From Linnemannia hyalina (taxonomy: Eukaryota > Mortierellomycota > Mortierellomycetes > Mortierellales > Mortierellaceae): a stretch of 64,000 nucleotides of DNA. The stretch covers positions 1,116,001 to 1,180,000 of the forward strand of contig JAHRHY010000015.1 of assembly GCA_019671135.1 (NCBI GenBank). The letters run 5' to 3'. The notes beneath the pieces were generated by a model. That model ran no database searches. It saw only the letters and a list, made by a program, of their open reading frames with translations, and was not told the DNA's origin. Of this stretch, positions 41,340 to 53,426 are shown one piece after another (position 1 is the stretch's first letter; each line of letters starts with the position of its first letter). The position numbers were made by a program, and so were the translations under genes.

Positions 41340-44300
41340 ATGAGAGCAAGGTCAGCGAACACACCACCTCGCTCACCACCCACATCCTCCTCAAAACCAA
41401 CTACGCTCCTCACCCTCCGCTCAGCGATAATCCTCATCACAACAGCACTCCTCTCAATAACAGTAACCGCAGCATCGGGTGCTTTCGAACTCCAGACAAA
41501 TCTCGTCTCCTGTGGAGGTAACAGTTCCGCAAACACGAATGCAGGAGGGTCGACGGCCCCAATAGCAGTCTGTGCTCCACCAGAGTCGAAGCTGTTTAAT
41601 AATGTGCGGGTAGTGAATGGCACTCCTCAACCGGGGTCTACAGGTGTCCGCGTAAGTAGATAAATCGATTTTTTTACGTTATGTTTGTGATAGATGGGGG
41701 TGATACATGATTTTTTTTTTTGCGAGGTGTCTCTGTCTCGCATGGCTCAAATGGTATTTTTTTAAGCACCAAACCACTGAAACGATAAAACACATTTTTT
41801 CACCTTCGCCACTCTCCTCATCACCTTCTCTCTCACCACTCACCTGATCAACAACAAAAATAGGGCCGGTTGTACGATGTAGGAACCCTGTGCACAGAGA
41901 AGGTATCCGACAAGATCGACCGCGCTTGGGTCGCTTTCCTCGACTGTGGTGGAGGATGCTCACTCGCCACAAAACTCGCGAACCTGCAGGGGTCCAACCC
42001 ACAGGCGGTTCTTATCTATAACCAGGCCGCCTGTACTGTCAACACTCCTAGCGCACAACCAGCGGAACCGGCGGGTAGGTCTACTACTCCCACGGCTTCT
42101 ACGCCCGTTGCTTCTCCTGTGCCAACGCCAGTGGCACCACCAGAGACGGATGCGCCTGTTACGTCTGTTGCTCCTGCGGCACCAACACCAGAAGCACCTC
42201 CATCTGCTGCGACTACGACTGCTGTTGCTGCTCCTGCACCTGCGGCACCGACCCAACCAGCCGACGAAGGAGAAGGCGACAGCAACGATGATGTAGATGG
42301 TGACAGGAACGACAACGACGACGATAGAAACGACGATGGGGAGGGAGAAGGCGGGGGCGATGGTGAGGATAATGGTGACAATGATGGCGATGATGGTAAC
42401 GATGATGGTAACGATGGTGACGAGGACGAAGAAACAAGGAAGCATCCACGCTCCTTCCAGACCCGCAGCAGAAACAGCAATATCATCTCGCTCGAGGGTC
42501 TTGTCGGTGCTCCAGGCGAGGGACTGGGAAAAGCTGAGGCATTGCCCCAGGGTCGGTCACCACGTCCTCGTCCCATCCTACACCCACACGTTGTTGGGTC
42601 AAAGAATCGATCGACTGCCAGAAGTTCGCCGATGGATACTCACGGTCGCCGCCGCTCCCCGCGTGCACTTCCAGCCCTTCGCCCTGTTGTGGGATCACCC
42701 AGCGCTGCAGCAAGAGCAGGAATCAGCGGCGATATTGAACCCCAAGGCCGCTCTCCTCGTTCACGCCCAGTCCCTCACCCTCACATCGTCGGAGTCCGAC
42801 GCGCCGCATCTGCTTTCTCATCCGACAAACACCCTCACCAGCAACAACAATATCATGAGGTAGTAAAGGCGATGGACATTGCTGACACATACGTCCAGTT
42901 CCCGATCACAGTCGCCATGGCGGAACAAGTAACAACGGACTACCTCCTCAAAATCCTCACTGGCCCTGCGGCATTTTCCCCGCTCCCGGCCCCACTCAAA
43001 GCCCTCAAGACCACCGTCAACCCCATCGCCGCCGCCGACAGCAACAATGGGGTCATCACCGATTTGATGGTCAGTATTTCACCTGCGTTCGGGGAATCGA
43101 CGGGAGAACGCAAGTTCCTGTCAATGTCGAAACCGATCTTTGCGACGGTGATTGGGATCCTGTCGGCGGTTATTTGTGGAGTGGTGTTGATGTATGTGGT
43201 GAGACCGCTTGTGAAGCGCCACCGGAGACAGAGTGGTGGTGGGTCGACGGCGTTGGTAGATGATAATGACTCTGAGAGCCGTGGTACCCCTCCCTCACAG
43301 TCCACGGGTTCTGGTGCTGCTGGGTACTATGGGAACAGCACAGCTTACACCGGAAACAACAGTAATGGTGGCAGTGGGTTATATGATGGCGGATATGATG
43401 ACTACAACCAGCACTCGTCCAAGGAAGGCCCTTACTCCGCCTCCTCAACCGCCACTGGCCCTACCTCCCAGCTACCGCCCATGCAAGAAGTTATTTCAGA
43501 GAAGCACTCGCACCAGAAGAAGGACAGCAACTCGGCCCCTACGATCTTTGACCACTCCCTCTCCGGAAACAACATCCCTCACTCCGCCACTGTCTTCCCT
43601 TCTGCATCTAACGCAGTCGAGTCCGAGGACCCTGATTATGCGCATAAGCATTTGGAGCTCTTGCGTAACCAGGATCAATATCGTGAGCCTCAGCCTGTGC
43701 CTCTTCCAGATTCTACGGTCGCGACTCCTACGACTGCCACCGCTCCTACTCCTTCCGTCCAGATGGAGGTGATCCAATCTGCGAGGACACGATCGAACTG
43801 GGGTAGTGGCTACACACCTACCACCCCATCAGCGTACTCGGCCAGCACGCCTACATCTACAACTGCAACCGTCCCTACAGCCACACCAACCACCGCCGAG
43901 CCCTCATCGAGTTCTACTTCTGCATTTGAGAACATCTGCGCTGCTGGATCTTTGTCGCACAACAGAGTCCACAGCAGTGTCGGCGTGATTCCTGAAGAAT
44001 CAGACCACTCTCTCCTCGAACCCTCTGCTCCCCAAGACTGCACCCACCCTACTTCCACCTCTGGACTCACCCCCGCAACCTCCGGTTCCCACCGCCACAA
44101 CAATGGCGACGAAGATGATGAGGAAGACGACAGGTACTCGGTCGTCAGCAGCAGGAATGGCAGTGACTTGTTCCACTCTGAATCCAAACCCCGTCTCTTC
44201 CCTACCTCTATCGACACCTCCGGCATCCCCCATTCTTCCTCAACTGGCAACATCACCTCAGCCTCAACCAGCATCACCCGCGAAGGAGGGCTTGCAACCA

Positions 44301-44929
44301 CGTTGTACAGGAACCACCGTCTCAGCATGGACAACCCTGGTGATTTCTCATCCCCCGCGGCCCAGTCGCCTTCCTCGAGCCTCAGTCTCGGCTTCCACCA
44401 GCGTGGCAGCTTTGGTACGGGTACTGATTCGAACTCGAACACTCCACGTGCGTCGGTATCAAATGACTTTGTGCCCTCTCGCGCCAGCATGGATTCTTCT
44501 GCACTCTACCGCGACAGTAGCAGGAGTACCGATCTGCAGACACGCTTCCAGGACATCATGGCATCCAGCCGCGCATCCGGTGCCCCACGCTCGTCTGTAG
44601 ATGGAAGTACTCCTCGCGCTTCTTTCTCGGATGACTATCGCCACCGTGTGCCCACAACTCCTTCCTCCTCGCGCCTCCCCAACGCCACTACTGGGGAAGC
44701 GGCACCCCGCGCTTCCATCTCCAACGACGCCCCTCCTAGGGCGTCCTTCTCGGAGGACTATCCTGTCAGGCCGTCGTTGGATACCCTCCGCGCGAAGATG
44801 AATGCTTCTACACCAACTTCTGCCACTGCGTCGAGTGAGTTGATGTCGCCTTTGAGGGAGCAGCGTGCTTCGACTGCTAGCTGGAGTCGGTACGTTTGTC
44901 GTGATTCCTCAGGCGCTGCCGCCAACTGA
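41340..44929 (+). CDS. Large single-pass membrane protein with PA-like luminal domain
   Basis: Exons 41340-41651 and 41864-44929 give about 1125 aa. Residues about 20-45 hold a hydrophobic signal/anchor segment (LRSAIILITTALLSITVTAA). The next 100 residues resemble a protease-associated (PA) domain: LYDVGTLC, then RAWVAFLDCGGGCSLATKLA and AVLIYNQ. An extremely acidic Asp/Asn/Gly tract and an Arg/Pro-rich region follow. A clear transmembrane helix is at about 530-551 (FATVIGILSAVICGVVLMYVV), then a basic stop-transfer (RPLVKRHRRQ). The 570-residue tail is Ser/Thr/Pro-rich and carries repeats of PRASxSxD near the end. PA-TM proteins often bear a RING domain for sorting or ubiquitination; no RING is present here. 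A cell-surface or endosomal receptor/sensor role is only a guess. Confidence 0.7.
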
Positions 44930-44952
44930 TAGAAGAAGAGGGAATAGAAACC

Positions 44953-44980
44953 AAAAAAAAAAAAAAAAAAAAAAAAAAAA
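44953..44980. repeat. Poly(A)28 tract
   Basis: Twenty-eight uninterrupted A residues 23 bp after the stop codon of the PA-domain gene, between two convergent genes. Confidence 0.95.
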
Positions 44981-45210
44981 CATAAAACGTACAAATATTG
45001 TACATGCATGCATGCAACTCATCGCATTTTTATAAACGTCTGCATTTTTATATATACTTTGCCCGTCGTCTTCGCCCTTCGTCTTCATTTTGTACCATTT
45101 CACCCACCAATCAAACAACATCAATCTTTCGTCAGATACACAATTTATTGTTTTCATTAGCAACCTTTGGGAAATTGTTTCTAGAGCGGCGGAAAAAAAA
45201 GGGAATGCTT

Positions 45211-48200
45211 TTAATTACCAGCAGGTCCAGCAGGTCCACCACCACCACCCGCAGCAGCACCAGGGTCCTGATCCTTCTTGGCCCGAATCCCCGCAACAAA
45301 CTTGCGAATGTTGACATTAATCTTGGCACCAGCCGCAAACGATCCTCCCCCTCCCCCTCCACCTCCACTTGCCTGACCAACACCCAACCCACCACTCTGA
45401 CCGACGCCCGACCCGCTCCCAGTATCCAATTCCCCTCCAAGGGAATGCGCCCCACCACCCGGAGAATTCGAGTTCAGATGCTGAGCCGCCAACGCCGCAA
45501 ACGGACTATGACTCAAAATACTCGACGTGACAATATTCCCCAACTGATACGGGTTTCCGCTACCTCCACCACTACCACCATCAGTACCAGGTCCCCCAGG
45601 GGTCATCAACCCAGCCACAGTACCACTTCCAAGACCCGCCATATTACCGGCCAAGCCAGCCGAAGGTCCGACAACACCCTGCGCCGAGATCTGAGCAGGC
45701 ATGACCTGGAGGAGGGACATGACATTCGAGTTCTCCTGCAAGTTATCCATTCCCGTCTGTTTCTTCTGAAAGGCATCAACCATCTGTTGTTGTTCGGTCC
45801 GCTTGAGTCCCTTGAGTTCCAGGATGCGTTGAAAGTTGCCGAGATTCCGGTCGGAGATAAGGAGGAAGTAGTGGTCGATGAACATGTCATAGGGTTCGTG
45901 TGGGCTCATGGCTGTCTTGAGGATCGTCTCCACCTTGCCTAACCCCCTATTCACAAACTTCACAAACCTTTTGAGGGCAACGTGTAAAAAAAAAAACCAG
46001 TAATGAGTTAGTGGCGTTCAAAAATAGGAAAGTGCAAATGACACCACCTGTCACCTGTGTAATAAACAACGGAAAGAAAACGAAGAGACGTACGAGGTGG
46101 GGACGGTAACGGTAGTTTCCAAACCAAGGTTTGGAATCTCGACCAAGAACGACTTGACAGCCTGCGTATCCAGCAGCATCTGCTCGGCCCCAATCTCCGA
46201 GATGGGTTTACACCGCGTCAAATTGGCTGCGAAACGCGACACAAACGACTCGATCAACTTGTCACAGAACGTTCTGAAGTACCGCTTATTGGTGACCAGT
46301 TCCTGGATCGCGCCGACACAGGTCTTGAGGGTAGCATGGATCATTGACACATATTCGGATTGGTCGCCCACATATTCTACGGTGCCCCAGGGTAACTTGG
46401 ACATTGAGACCATTCCAGGTTCATAGTGAGTCTCCACCGCCCTCACAAGTGCTCGCGTACACGCCGAGATAATCCTATAGTAATAAATCGGAATATTGTT
46501 TTAGTCAGTACATCACTCTTGTTCGATACATACATATCCTTGGCTTCGGGAGCAGATGTAACGTACTGCAAGAATGCCTGTCTCTCGGGCTCCATAGTGA
46601 CTTGATCGACGAATTCTGGGTCGATGTTAGCCCATAGCCTCTCCTCGAGCTACATTTCGCAGAAATGAAGGAAAATATTTAGCACAAACGCAAATACAAA
46701 AAATATCGGCGAGTAGCTTGACATGCCCTTGGTGACCATTTACCTGGCTGGTAGTGGTGAGAGAGTAATCGGCAGTGTTCAAGACGATGCAAATCGACCG
46801 GAGGAACTCTCTGTTGATAGGGCGCTTGTCTCCCCTATGTACAATAACCGAGTACGTAAACAATGCCATTAGCCTTCAAAACATCGTAGTCCGCGTTTGG
46901 AAGGGGATTGTAAGGCGCGTCCAAGAGTTAAAGACTTACTGTTTGGGAAGTTTGGCCAGGAGGACGTCATTGGCGTAGACACGAAGCCACTTCCCAAAGA
47001 CGGTGCATAGGTCCAAGAAGGGCTTCTTTCGTGACAACTTTGCACAATTTGTCATAGCTGATTTGTAGAACAAAAAGATGTCGGTACTTGATGCGAGCAC
47101 CGTTACTGAAAGGTCGTCCTCTGGCACTGGTTCCTGTAACTTGAATCCATTAATCTTTTCCTCCAACGTCCTATCGGTTTAAAAGTGAAGTAAACGGTCT
47201 TAGTTGGATGTCGCTGGTAGCTTGAGGACTTATTGCAACAGTCGTATTCGCACGCCGCGAAAACTCACTTGTCTTCGGCTTCGATGTAAAGGCTGAGGTA
47301 TGGTTCAAAGCAGGGCGATATACTCTCTGAGAATCCTGCCGATTCTGCATCCTCGTTCAGTGCATAATCGACATCCTACAGATAGAGGTGAAATGTCCTG
47401 GGTTAGGTTCTGTGTAGATCCCGTATATCTAAATGCTAATTGTTTTAAGATCGACCCCACTCGTTGCTTACCCTGCTCATGAAGCGAGTCTCCAGCTGAC
47501 TTTCAAACTCTAGGGTAAGCTGTAAGACCTGAAGCAAAAGTGGCACATCCGCTGTTGACGTACTCCTTGCAAGAATATCTGTCAGATCCACCCTATTACA
47601 ATGGAAGTGCAAGCCAAGACAATGTGAGTTCCTGGACCATGATTTTGCCATATGTGATTAAAAAGATGGTAAGATAATACGCACCTTGTGATTTGACAGA
47701 ACTGCATGCAGAGAATGCGAGAAACGTCCCAGCTGGCAGGAAAGATATGGGCGTGCTCTTCGTCATGGATCTTCAGGAGACGTTTCAGCCAGGCGTAGCG
47801 TCGAGATGTGTTGTCCAGCGCTGAAACTTCCTCATTTGGCTTGAACACTGAGCGGTATGCTCGAAGTTGTAACTTGCAGTACCATTCTATCAGGTTCTGC
47901 CTATTATTTGTTGGAAGAGCGTGTGTAGTCCCCGTTAGATCCTTGTTAAGTTCCGTTACTGTCCTGCGGATATCATTGGAATTGATCGTCAATTACGTAC
48001 CTGACATCATCGCCGAGAATATCTATAACAAGACACGCGCTGGCCAGTTGTCCAATGTTCCCGACCAGAATGCCTTCCTGTGTAAATCCATGCTCAAAGT
48101 CCTTGACAATATCCCGCTCCAGCTCAGACTGCAACCTTGCAACCGACTCTGTCAACTCTGCGATCTGCCTGACGTTTTGGAACGTCCGGAAGTACTGGAT

Positions 48201-49206
48201 CAATTGCAAGACGGCCTATTGGGGTATTGTTTGAGTGAACCAAAGTGAGTGCTTTAGTCCAGTTATATTCTCTCATGTTGATTCCAAATCACTGTGTCGT
48301 TACCTCCAAAAGTTGGGCGGTTTCCCTGTACTGTTTCCTCTGAGCCATCGCCTTCAATTGATCTACCGCCGTGACTATTTTCCCATTGTCAGATGAAAAA
48401 GTCAATTGTTAGCATGCTGTCAAAGTGCCTTCCAGATTCAAAACGTCACAATGCAGAGTAGAGGACGTACCCAGCATTTGAAGACGCTTCAAAGTTGTGA
48501 TGGATGTAGTGAGGTGTCGCTTGGCATAGTCGAGACTCTTGATGTCCTGAGTAATCTCCTGGACCATCTGCTCCGACTGTGTCGCCTTTTCCTTGATCTC
48601 CTTGATCTTGAAGAACAGCATCTACAAAGTTGAAGGTAAAAATGCTAAGCGTGTTAAAACTGGTTCCCGAGGACATTGTGCAATAGAAAGTCCACTCTCT
48701 TGAGATGCCAGATCTCCCTCCTATTTCCCGTGAAAGATATAGAGATAAAAAGTTACCGGAATTTATACCTCGATGCCTTTCTTTGCTGCTTCGACTTCCT
48801 CTTGTCCCTTTTGACCACCATCGGTTTGGGCTCGTGTCAGTTCCCGAAGTTCCTCCTGGACCTGCTTTGCTTTTGCCTGCAGCCTGGCCAACACCTGATC
48901 TACTGTCGACAACGAGTATTCTAATGCAGGTGAAGAACAGAAGAACAAGGATTCGTGAAAGTGTTAGTGGGTTGTCAGAAAGAACGCGGTCTTCCATAGT
49001 TAATAAGGCGAGATGTCCCTGGCAGCAGTCAAAAGCGTACCATTGGGGAAGATTTTGTTGATGTATTCGACGGAGCTGAACTCTTGTGCGTCGAGAGGGT
49101 CCTTTGAGCGGAGGATATGGGTGATGGAGGAGTTGAGTTCGGGAGCGAGGTGTATGGCCTCAGTTGTTGTCACGTAGGCCGTGTCGTCAGCCGTAGTGGT
49201 TGCCAT
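45211..49206 (-). CDS. VPS53: VPS53, GARP/EARP tethering complex subunit
   Basis: Thirteen exons on the minus strand: 49206-49041, 48920-48769, 48621-48471, 48374-48304, 48215-48001, 47900-47685, 47592-47472, 47375-47269, 47170-46940, 46834-46744, 46649-46534, 46474-46094 and 45967-45211. They give about 924 aa, all phases closing. The N-terminal Vps53 domain is recognised by [13 protein letters not shown], a long coiled coil ([20 protein letters not shown], then [16 protein letters not shown]), KRLQML and [14 protein letters not shown]. Later parts include [32 protein letters not shown] and [19 protein letters not shown]. Vps53 with Vps51, 52 and 54 tethers endosome-derived vesicles at the trans-Golgi. 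The Gly/Ser-rich tail (about 150 residues) is an extension. The gene is divergent from SEC62. Confidence 0.95.
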
Positions 49207-49643
49207 TGTCGACGATGTGTTTGGTCAGTCTGATGATGTTGAATGTATGTGTAGGGTTGTCCCTTTTGCTGTGTGTAATTCGTTGTCGTTGTCGTTGTAT
49301 AAGTGTGTCTAGACTTGTCCAGTGTCGGTTGTCCTTGGGATGAGATGGCGGAAGGTAGGGTGTGAAGTGAAGTGAAGCAAGTGGTAGAAAAGAGAAGTTC
49401 CCCTTTTTCTATTCTCTTGGAGTCAGCTCTCTCTTCCAGTGCAATTGTCCCTTCGAGAGTGGCGCATTCCTATTGGCCCATTATCAGCAAATCCCAATTC
49501 CCTATCGCTTCGTTTCGGTTTTGGCCCTTTATGCTTTTTGTTCTCGCTGCTTCTTTCTCCCTTTCTTTCTCTCTTCTTTTCTCATCAACCCGCCAACGCC
49601 CTCCCATCAACCACACCAACAAACAACAAACAACATATATACA
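49207..49643. promoter_or_regulatory. Bidirectional promoter region of VPS53 and SEC62
   Basis: 437 bp separate the two start codons. Near VPS53 are GTTGTCGTT repeats; towards SEC62 is a CT-rich tract (about 49540-49580) and a CA-rich leader (CAACAAACAACAAAC). No individual factor site is claimed. Confidence 0.45.
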
Positions 49644-50685
49644 ATGGAAGCAAACGCACCACCAGAACGCCCAAAGAACCTCTGCCAGGTCGCAGACTAC
49701 CTCCTCAGCCCACAGTCCGGAGTCAAGAAGCGAGATGGCGTCTTCAACGAATCGCGTGTCACCTACTTCAGAGGTAACCTACTCTTCTTCTTTTCAGGTT
49801 CATCGTCTTTTTCTCTCTGCTGTTACTTCATCTTCTTTGTGAAGTGGCAGCAATGAAGAAGGCGGCTACCATCAAAAGACATCGAAAGAAAAAAGGATCC
49901 AGATCAGAATTTAACCATCAGCTTTTCGTTACTTTTACCTTTCCTCTGCATTTGCCTCATCTCTCAATCTGGAACCAATCGCTTAAAATGAATCAGGAAA
50001 GGGAGCGGTAAACTCGTTGTTGAAGCCAGAGTTCCGTCAGACGGCGGTAGGCAAGGAGTTGGGAGAGTTGACAAGAGAACAGGCGGCCGAGCTTCTGGGC
50101 TCGATGATCCCCCACCAATTCTTCCTCAAGGTCGAGCGGCACTCAGACCCAGATGCGCCCAAGAACATTCTCCAGTTGGTCCAGTACCAGTCCTTCTCCG
50201 AGGATGCCGTCTTTGTCTGGCGCTATGAGGGCTCACAGTTGAGGTCACATCTCATGGCCGGAGGTATGCTCTTCATCGTCCTTGCTGGTGTCATGTTTCC
50301 CCTTTGGCCAGTACCACTCCGTTTGGGCGTCTGGTACCTCTCTGTCGGTGTCTTGATCTTGCTGGGTCTGTTCTTTGCCATGGCCATTGTCCGTCTGATT
50401 CTCTTCGGTATTACTTATGTCATCCTCAAGCCCGGTATCTGGATCTTCCCCAACTTGTTCGAGGACGTGGGCTTTGTCGACTCGTTTATCCCCTTCTGGG
50501 GTTGGCACGAACCCGAGGAGCCCAAAGAGAAGCAGGCTGCCATCAAGAAGGCTGCTTCAGGAAAGGCTATTACTGGCGAGGAGGCTCAGGAGGAGGTTCA
50601 TACTCAGGTTGTTTCAGATGAGACTGCCGAGAAGATCTCTAAGCGTAGACCCATGGTCGAGGATGCCGTCGAGGACGAGTCATAA
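49644..50685 (+). CDS. SEC62: SEC62, post-translational ER translocation subunit
   Basis: Exons 49644-49773 and 49997-50685 give about 272 aa, close to yeast Sec62 (274 aa). The N-terminal cytosolic domain has LCQVADYLLSPQSGVKKRDG, RVTYFRGKGAVNSLLKPEFR and PHQFFLKVER. The two membrane segments are at about 155-200 (AGGMLFIVLAGVMFPLWPV and LSVGVLILLGLFFAMAIVRL). Between and after them is the family motif LILFGITYVILKPGIWIFPN, then LFEDVGFVDSFIPFWGWHEP. The C-terminal tail is charged. Sec62 joins Sec63 and the Sec61 channel to import completed proteins into the ER. The intron splits the R-G-K of the N-terminal domain. An AATAAA lies at 50878. Confidence 0.96.
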
Positions 50686-50877
50686 ACCCCTGGAGCCATG
50701 TAGCTGCTTCGCTTGAATATGCTTTTCTTTCTTTGCAGGTCTTGGCTGATGGGTATCCCCATTTCACATCTATCCACCATACGCCTCCTTTTTTTTTCTA
50801 TCCCAGGCATTTGCAGGAACACATATTTCGCCTCTTCAAAACGGGCTTTTTTCATTCATCCTCCCCCACCTTGTCCT

Positions 50878-50883
50878 AATAAA
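50878..50883 (+). terminator. Polyadenylation signal of SEC62
   Basis: AATAAA 193 bp after the stop codon. Confidence 0.45.
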
Positions 50884-53426
50884 ACACACAACTATCATGA
50901 CCAAATGAGCCCGACCCCATTTCCCCTGGTTATTAGCCTCAAGATCATTGCTAGGCGGTGTCTTGGAGTGGGAGAGAAACAACATACCAAAGGTAAACTG
51001 TCAGACGGAAACCCAGTGTCAACCTTGATTTCAATTGGTTCATTCTTGCCTTCTTGTTTTCTGCAGGGACCGATAAACCCAGTTTGCTCATAAACAAGTC
51101 GATGCTGTGGCGAGCCCTTGTTTTTGTCCTTACGCAAGGAAGGAATGAACAAAGAACACAAACAAGGGCCGTGCGAACACATGCCTGAGTGGTATGGGTG
51201 TTGGCATGAAGCATGTTGCGGAATGGAAGTACAAGAAGGGTGGGTGCACAAGGCACAGGCACGAGTAACAGCCCTAACTCGACGATAACTCGACGAAATG
51301 ACGGTAGGACTGGATCGCGTCTCTGTCTAATGATCCCTCCTTCGGGAAAAGAGAGAAGCGGTATGGGGGCCGTGCCACATTTCACAGTCATAGCCATAGA
51401 CGGGTACTGGTGGTTGGTCGGTGGTGGTTTGCTCGTTTGGCGAACGAACGGAACGTGCCTCCATCATCCCTTCCCTCGAAAAGCCAAGTCGCTCATGGCA
51501 ACCAACCACACTTTTTCATGGTGAGAAACCAAAGACTGGTCCAGACACTCCCTTGTGTTAACCGCAGCCAGCTGGACCCACAACCACCTCGCCCCCTTTA
51601 CTCCTTCACTCTCCTCCCCACTCCGGTACTGACCAGTCCCCTCTCCCTACGCTCCCTATTCGCATCACCCCCTTGAAAAATACTCCCTTCCTTCATGAAG
51701 ACTCGGCTGAGCCACTTCAACAAGATGATAGATCCCCTGTGGGTAAAAAAGGACAGTTTAAGCCTTTTATTCTTGCACCATACAAGCAGCGCCCAAAGTG
51801 CTGCTTGATGATGACGGCGATGATGCTGGATAGATGAGAAAGGGCAGGTTGACGTCTCTGCACAGTGCATGTCCTCTTGATGTCTTTCTGTCTCCTTAAT
51901 TATGCGCCAGTTACTTTCCTTCTCTTATGCATCCATCTCTCAATGATCCACCACCATAAACCTCCCATCCTTTCAAGACAGATGATCGAAAGGGCATAAT
52001 GCTGTCTTGTCTACGTTGAACGTTCTTGATGAAGGAAAAAAAAGGCAAAAAAGAGATGAAAAAGACAAAGTGAAGCAGGGTCATTCTGCATGTATATGTA
52101 TGTGTGCCTGTGTATGAGTTAACAGGCAAAAGTTAATGAACTCGACGAACCACCACCTTTTAACATGCACCGGTTTAGCCCTTTGTCTATCGGTGAACCA
52201 CATTGCTCGAACAAACGAGACCGAAGTGTCTTTTATTGGTTTGGTTGCTCTCTTTTTGGGGTTTGCTTGGTTGGATAGATGGATGATGATGTGGTCGACT
52301 ATATTACTCTCACTTGAGGAATGAGCCCAAGTGGAGAAGTGGAGAGAGGAAATATGACGAATAATGAACACGGACTACACAAGCCTTTCCATTCAGGGAC
52401 GAATGAGCCTTTTGCCATCGCCATGATATGCCATGTTATTAAAGTAATATGTATGTAATGAGTATGGGGAGGGTGGCGTTTATTAGGCAAGCAGCAGCCA
52501 GGTGTGTTAGTGGTTAGTGAATAAGCCTTTCAGACATAACCACGGGCACGAGCAAAAGGAACAAAAGGGCGAGTGCTAGAAGAAGCGAGAGAGAACAAGG
52601 AGGTGGAAGAGAGAGAACCAATCGGCCATTGGGAAAAGGGCAAAAAAGGGAGAGGGGTCGAAAGGAAGGAATGGGGTTGCGCTTGTTTTGTTTTGTTTGT
52701 TTGTGTTGTTGTTGTTGTTGTTGTTGCTGTTGCTGTTGGTTTTGTTGTTGTTGTTTGGGTTGATGTCCAAGTGTCGTCTTTGTTTATGTTTGGCGACGAA
52801 GTGAAGATGCGAGAAAAAGAGGAGGGAAGAGTGAAAGAAGGGAGGAGGAGGAGGAGGGGGGAAGGAAAGAGGGGTAAACCAGAAGCACAAGCACAAGCAT
52901 CATCATCGTCGTCCATCTCCGTGTACTCTCTTTTGCATAACTTTGAGTTTGTCATAGACAGTACATGCGCATACGCACACAGAGCATATACACACACATG
53001 CCATAGCGAGTAGTACAGCAGTGCATTCGCAGTGGTCCACTCTCCATCCATGCATCCATGGTAACACACAAAAACTGTGGCCACATCGCTCTCACTTTCT
53101 ACGGACACACACTCCTTTCTTTTATTTTTGTTCGCCTTTCCTCAAGAACGTCTTTCTTGTTCTTCTTCTTCGACCTTTCTTTCTTCTCCCTTCTTCTCTT
53201 TCACTTTCACTTTCACTCTCATCTCTCATCTCTCTTCCTCTTCTCTTCATTTCCTTTTTTTAATCCTTGTGATACCCACTCCTGTCTCCATCCACCTCCT
53301 TCCCTTCCTTCATTCTTCACCTCACCTCCATTCTTCGCCTCTATAACACACTTTCACTTTCACTTTCACTTGAACACAAACACAAAAGAGCCCATCGATC
53401 CCTCTCTTACGCCTCCACAATCAACT
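50884..53426. other. 2.5-kb region with no supported gene; TEA-gene leader at its end
   Basis: Mixed sequence with no coding signal I can defend. The stretch 52690-52770 is a GTT-rich repeat (CAA on the minus strand), and 52820-52870 is GAG-rich. From about 53090 the plus strand is CT-rich with TTTCACTTTCACTTTCACT repeats (about 53200 and 53350), the long 5' leader of the TEA gene. Confidence 0.5.

Noticed and set aside
47582..47992. VPS53 exon 6 starting further upstream at the first CAG near 47972
   Set aside because: This would insert about 24 residues between ILGDDV and the conserved [12 protein letters not shown]. The acceptor AATAATAG at 47901 gives the continuous family alignment.
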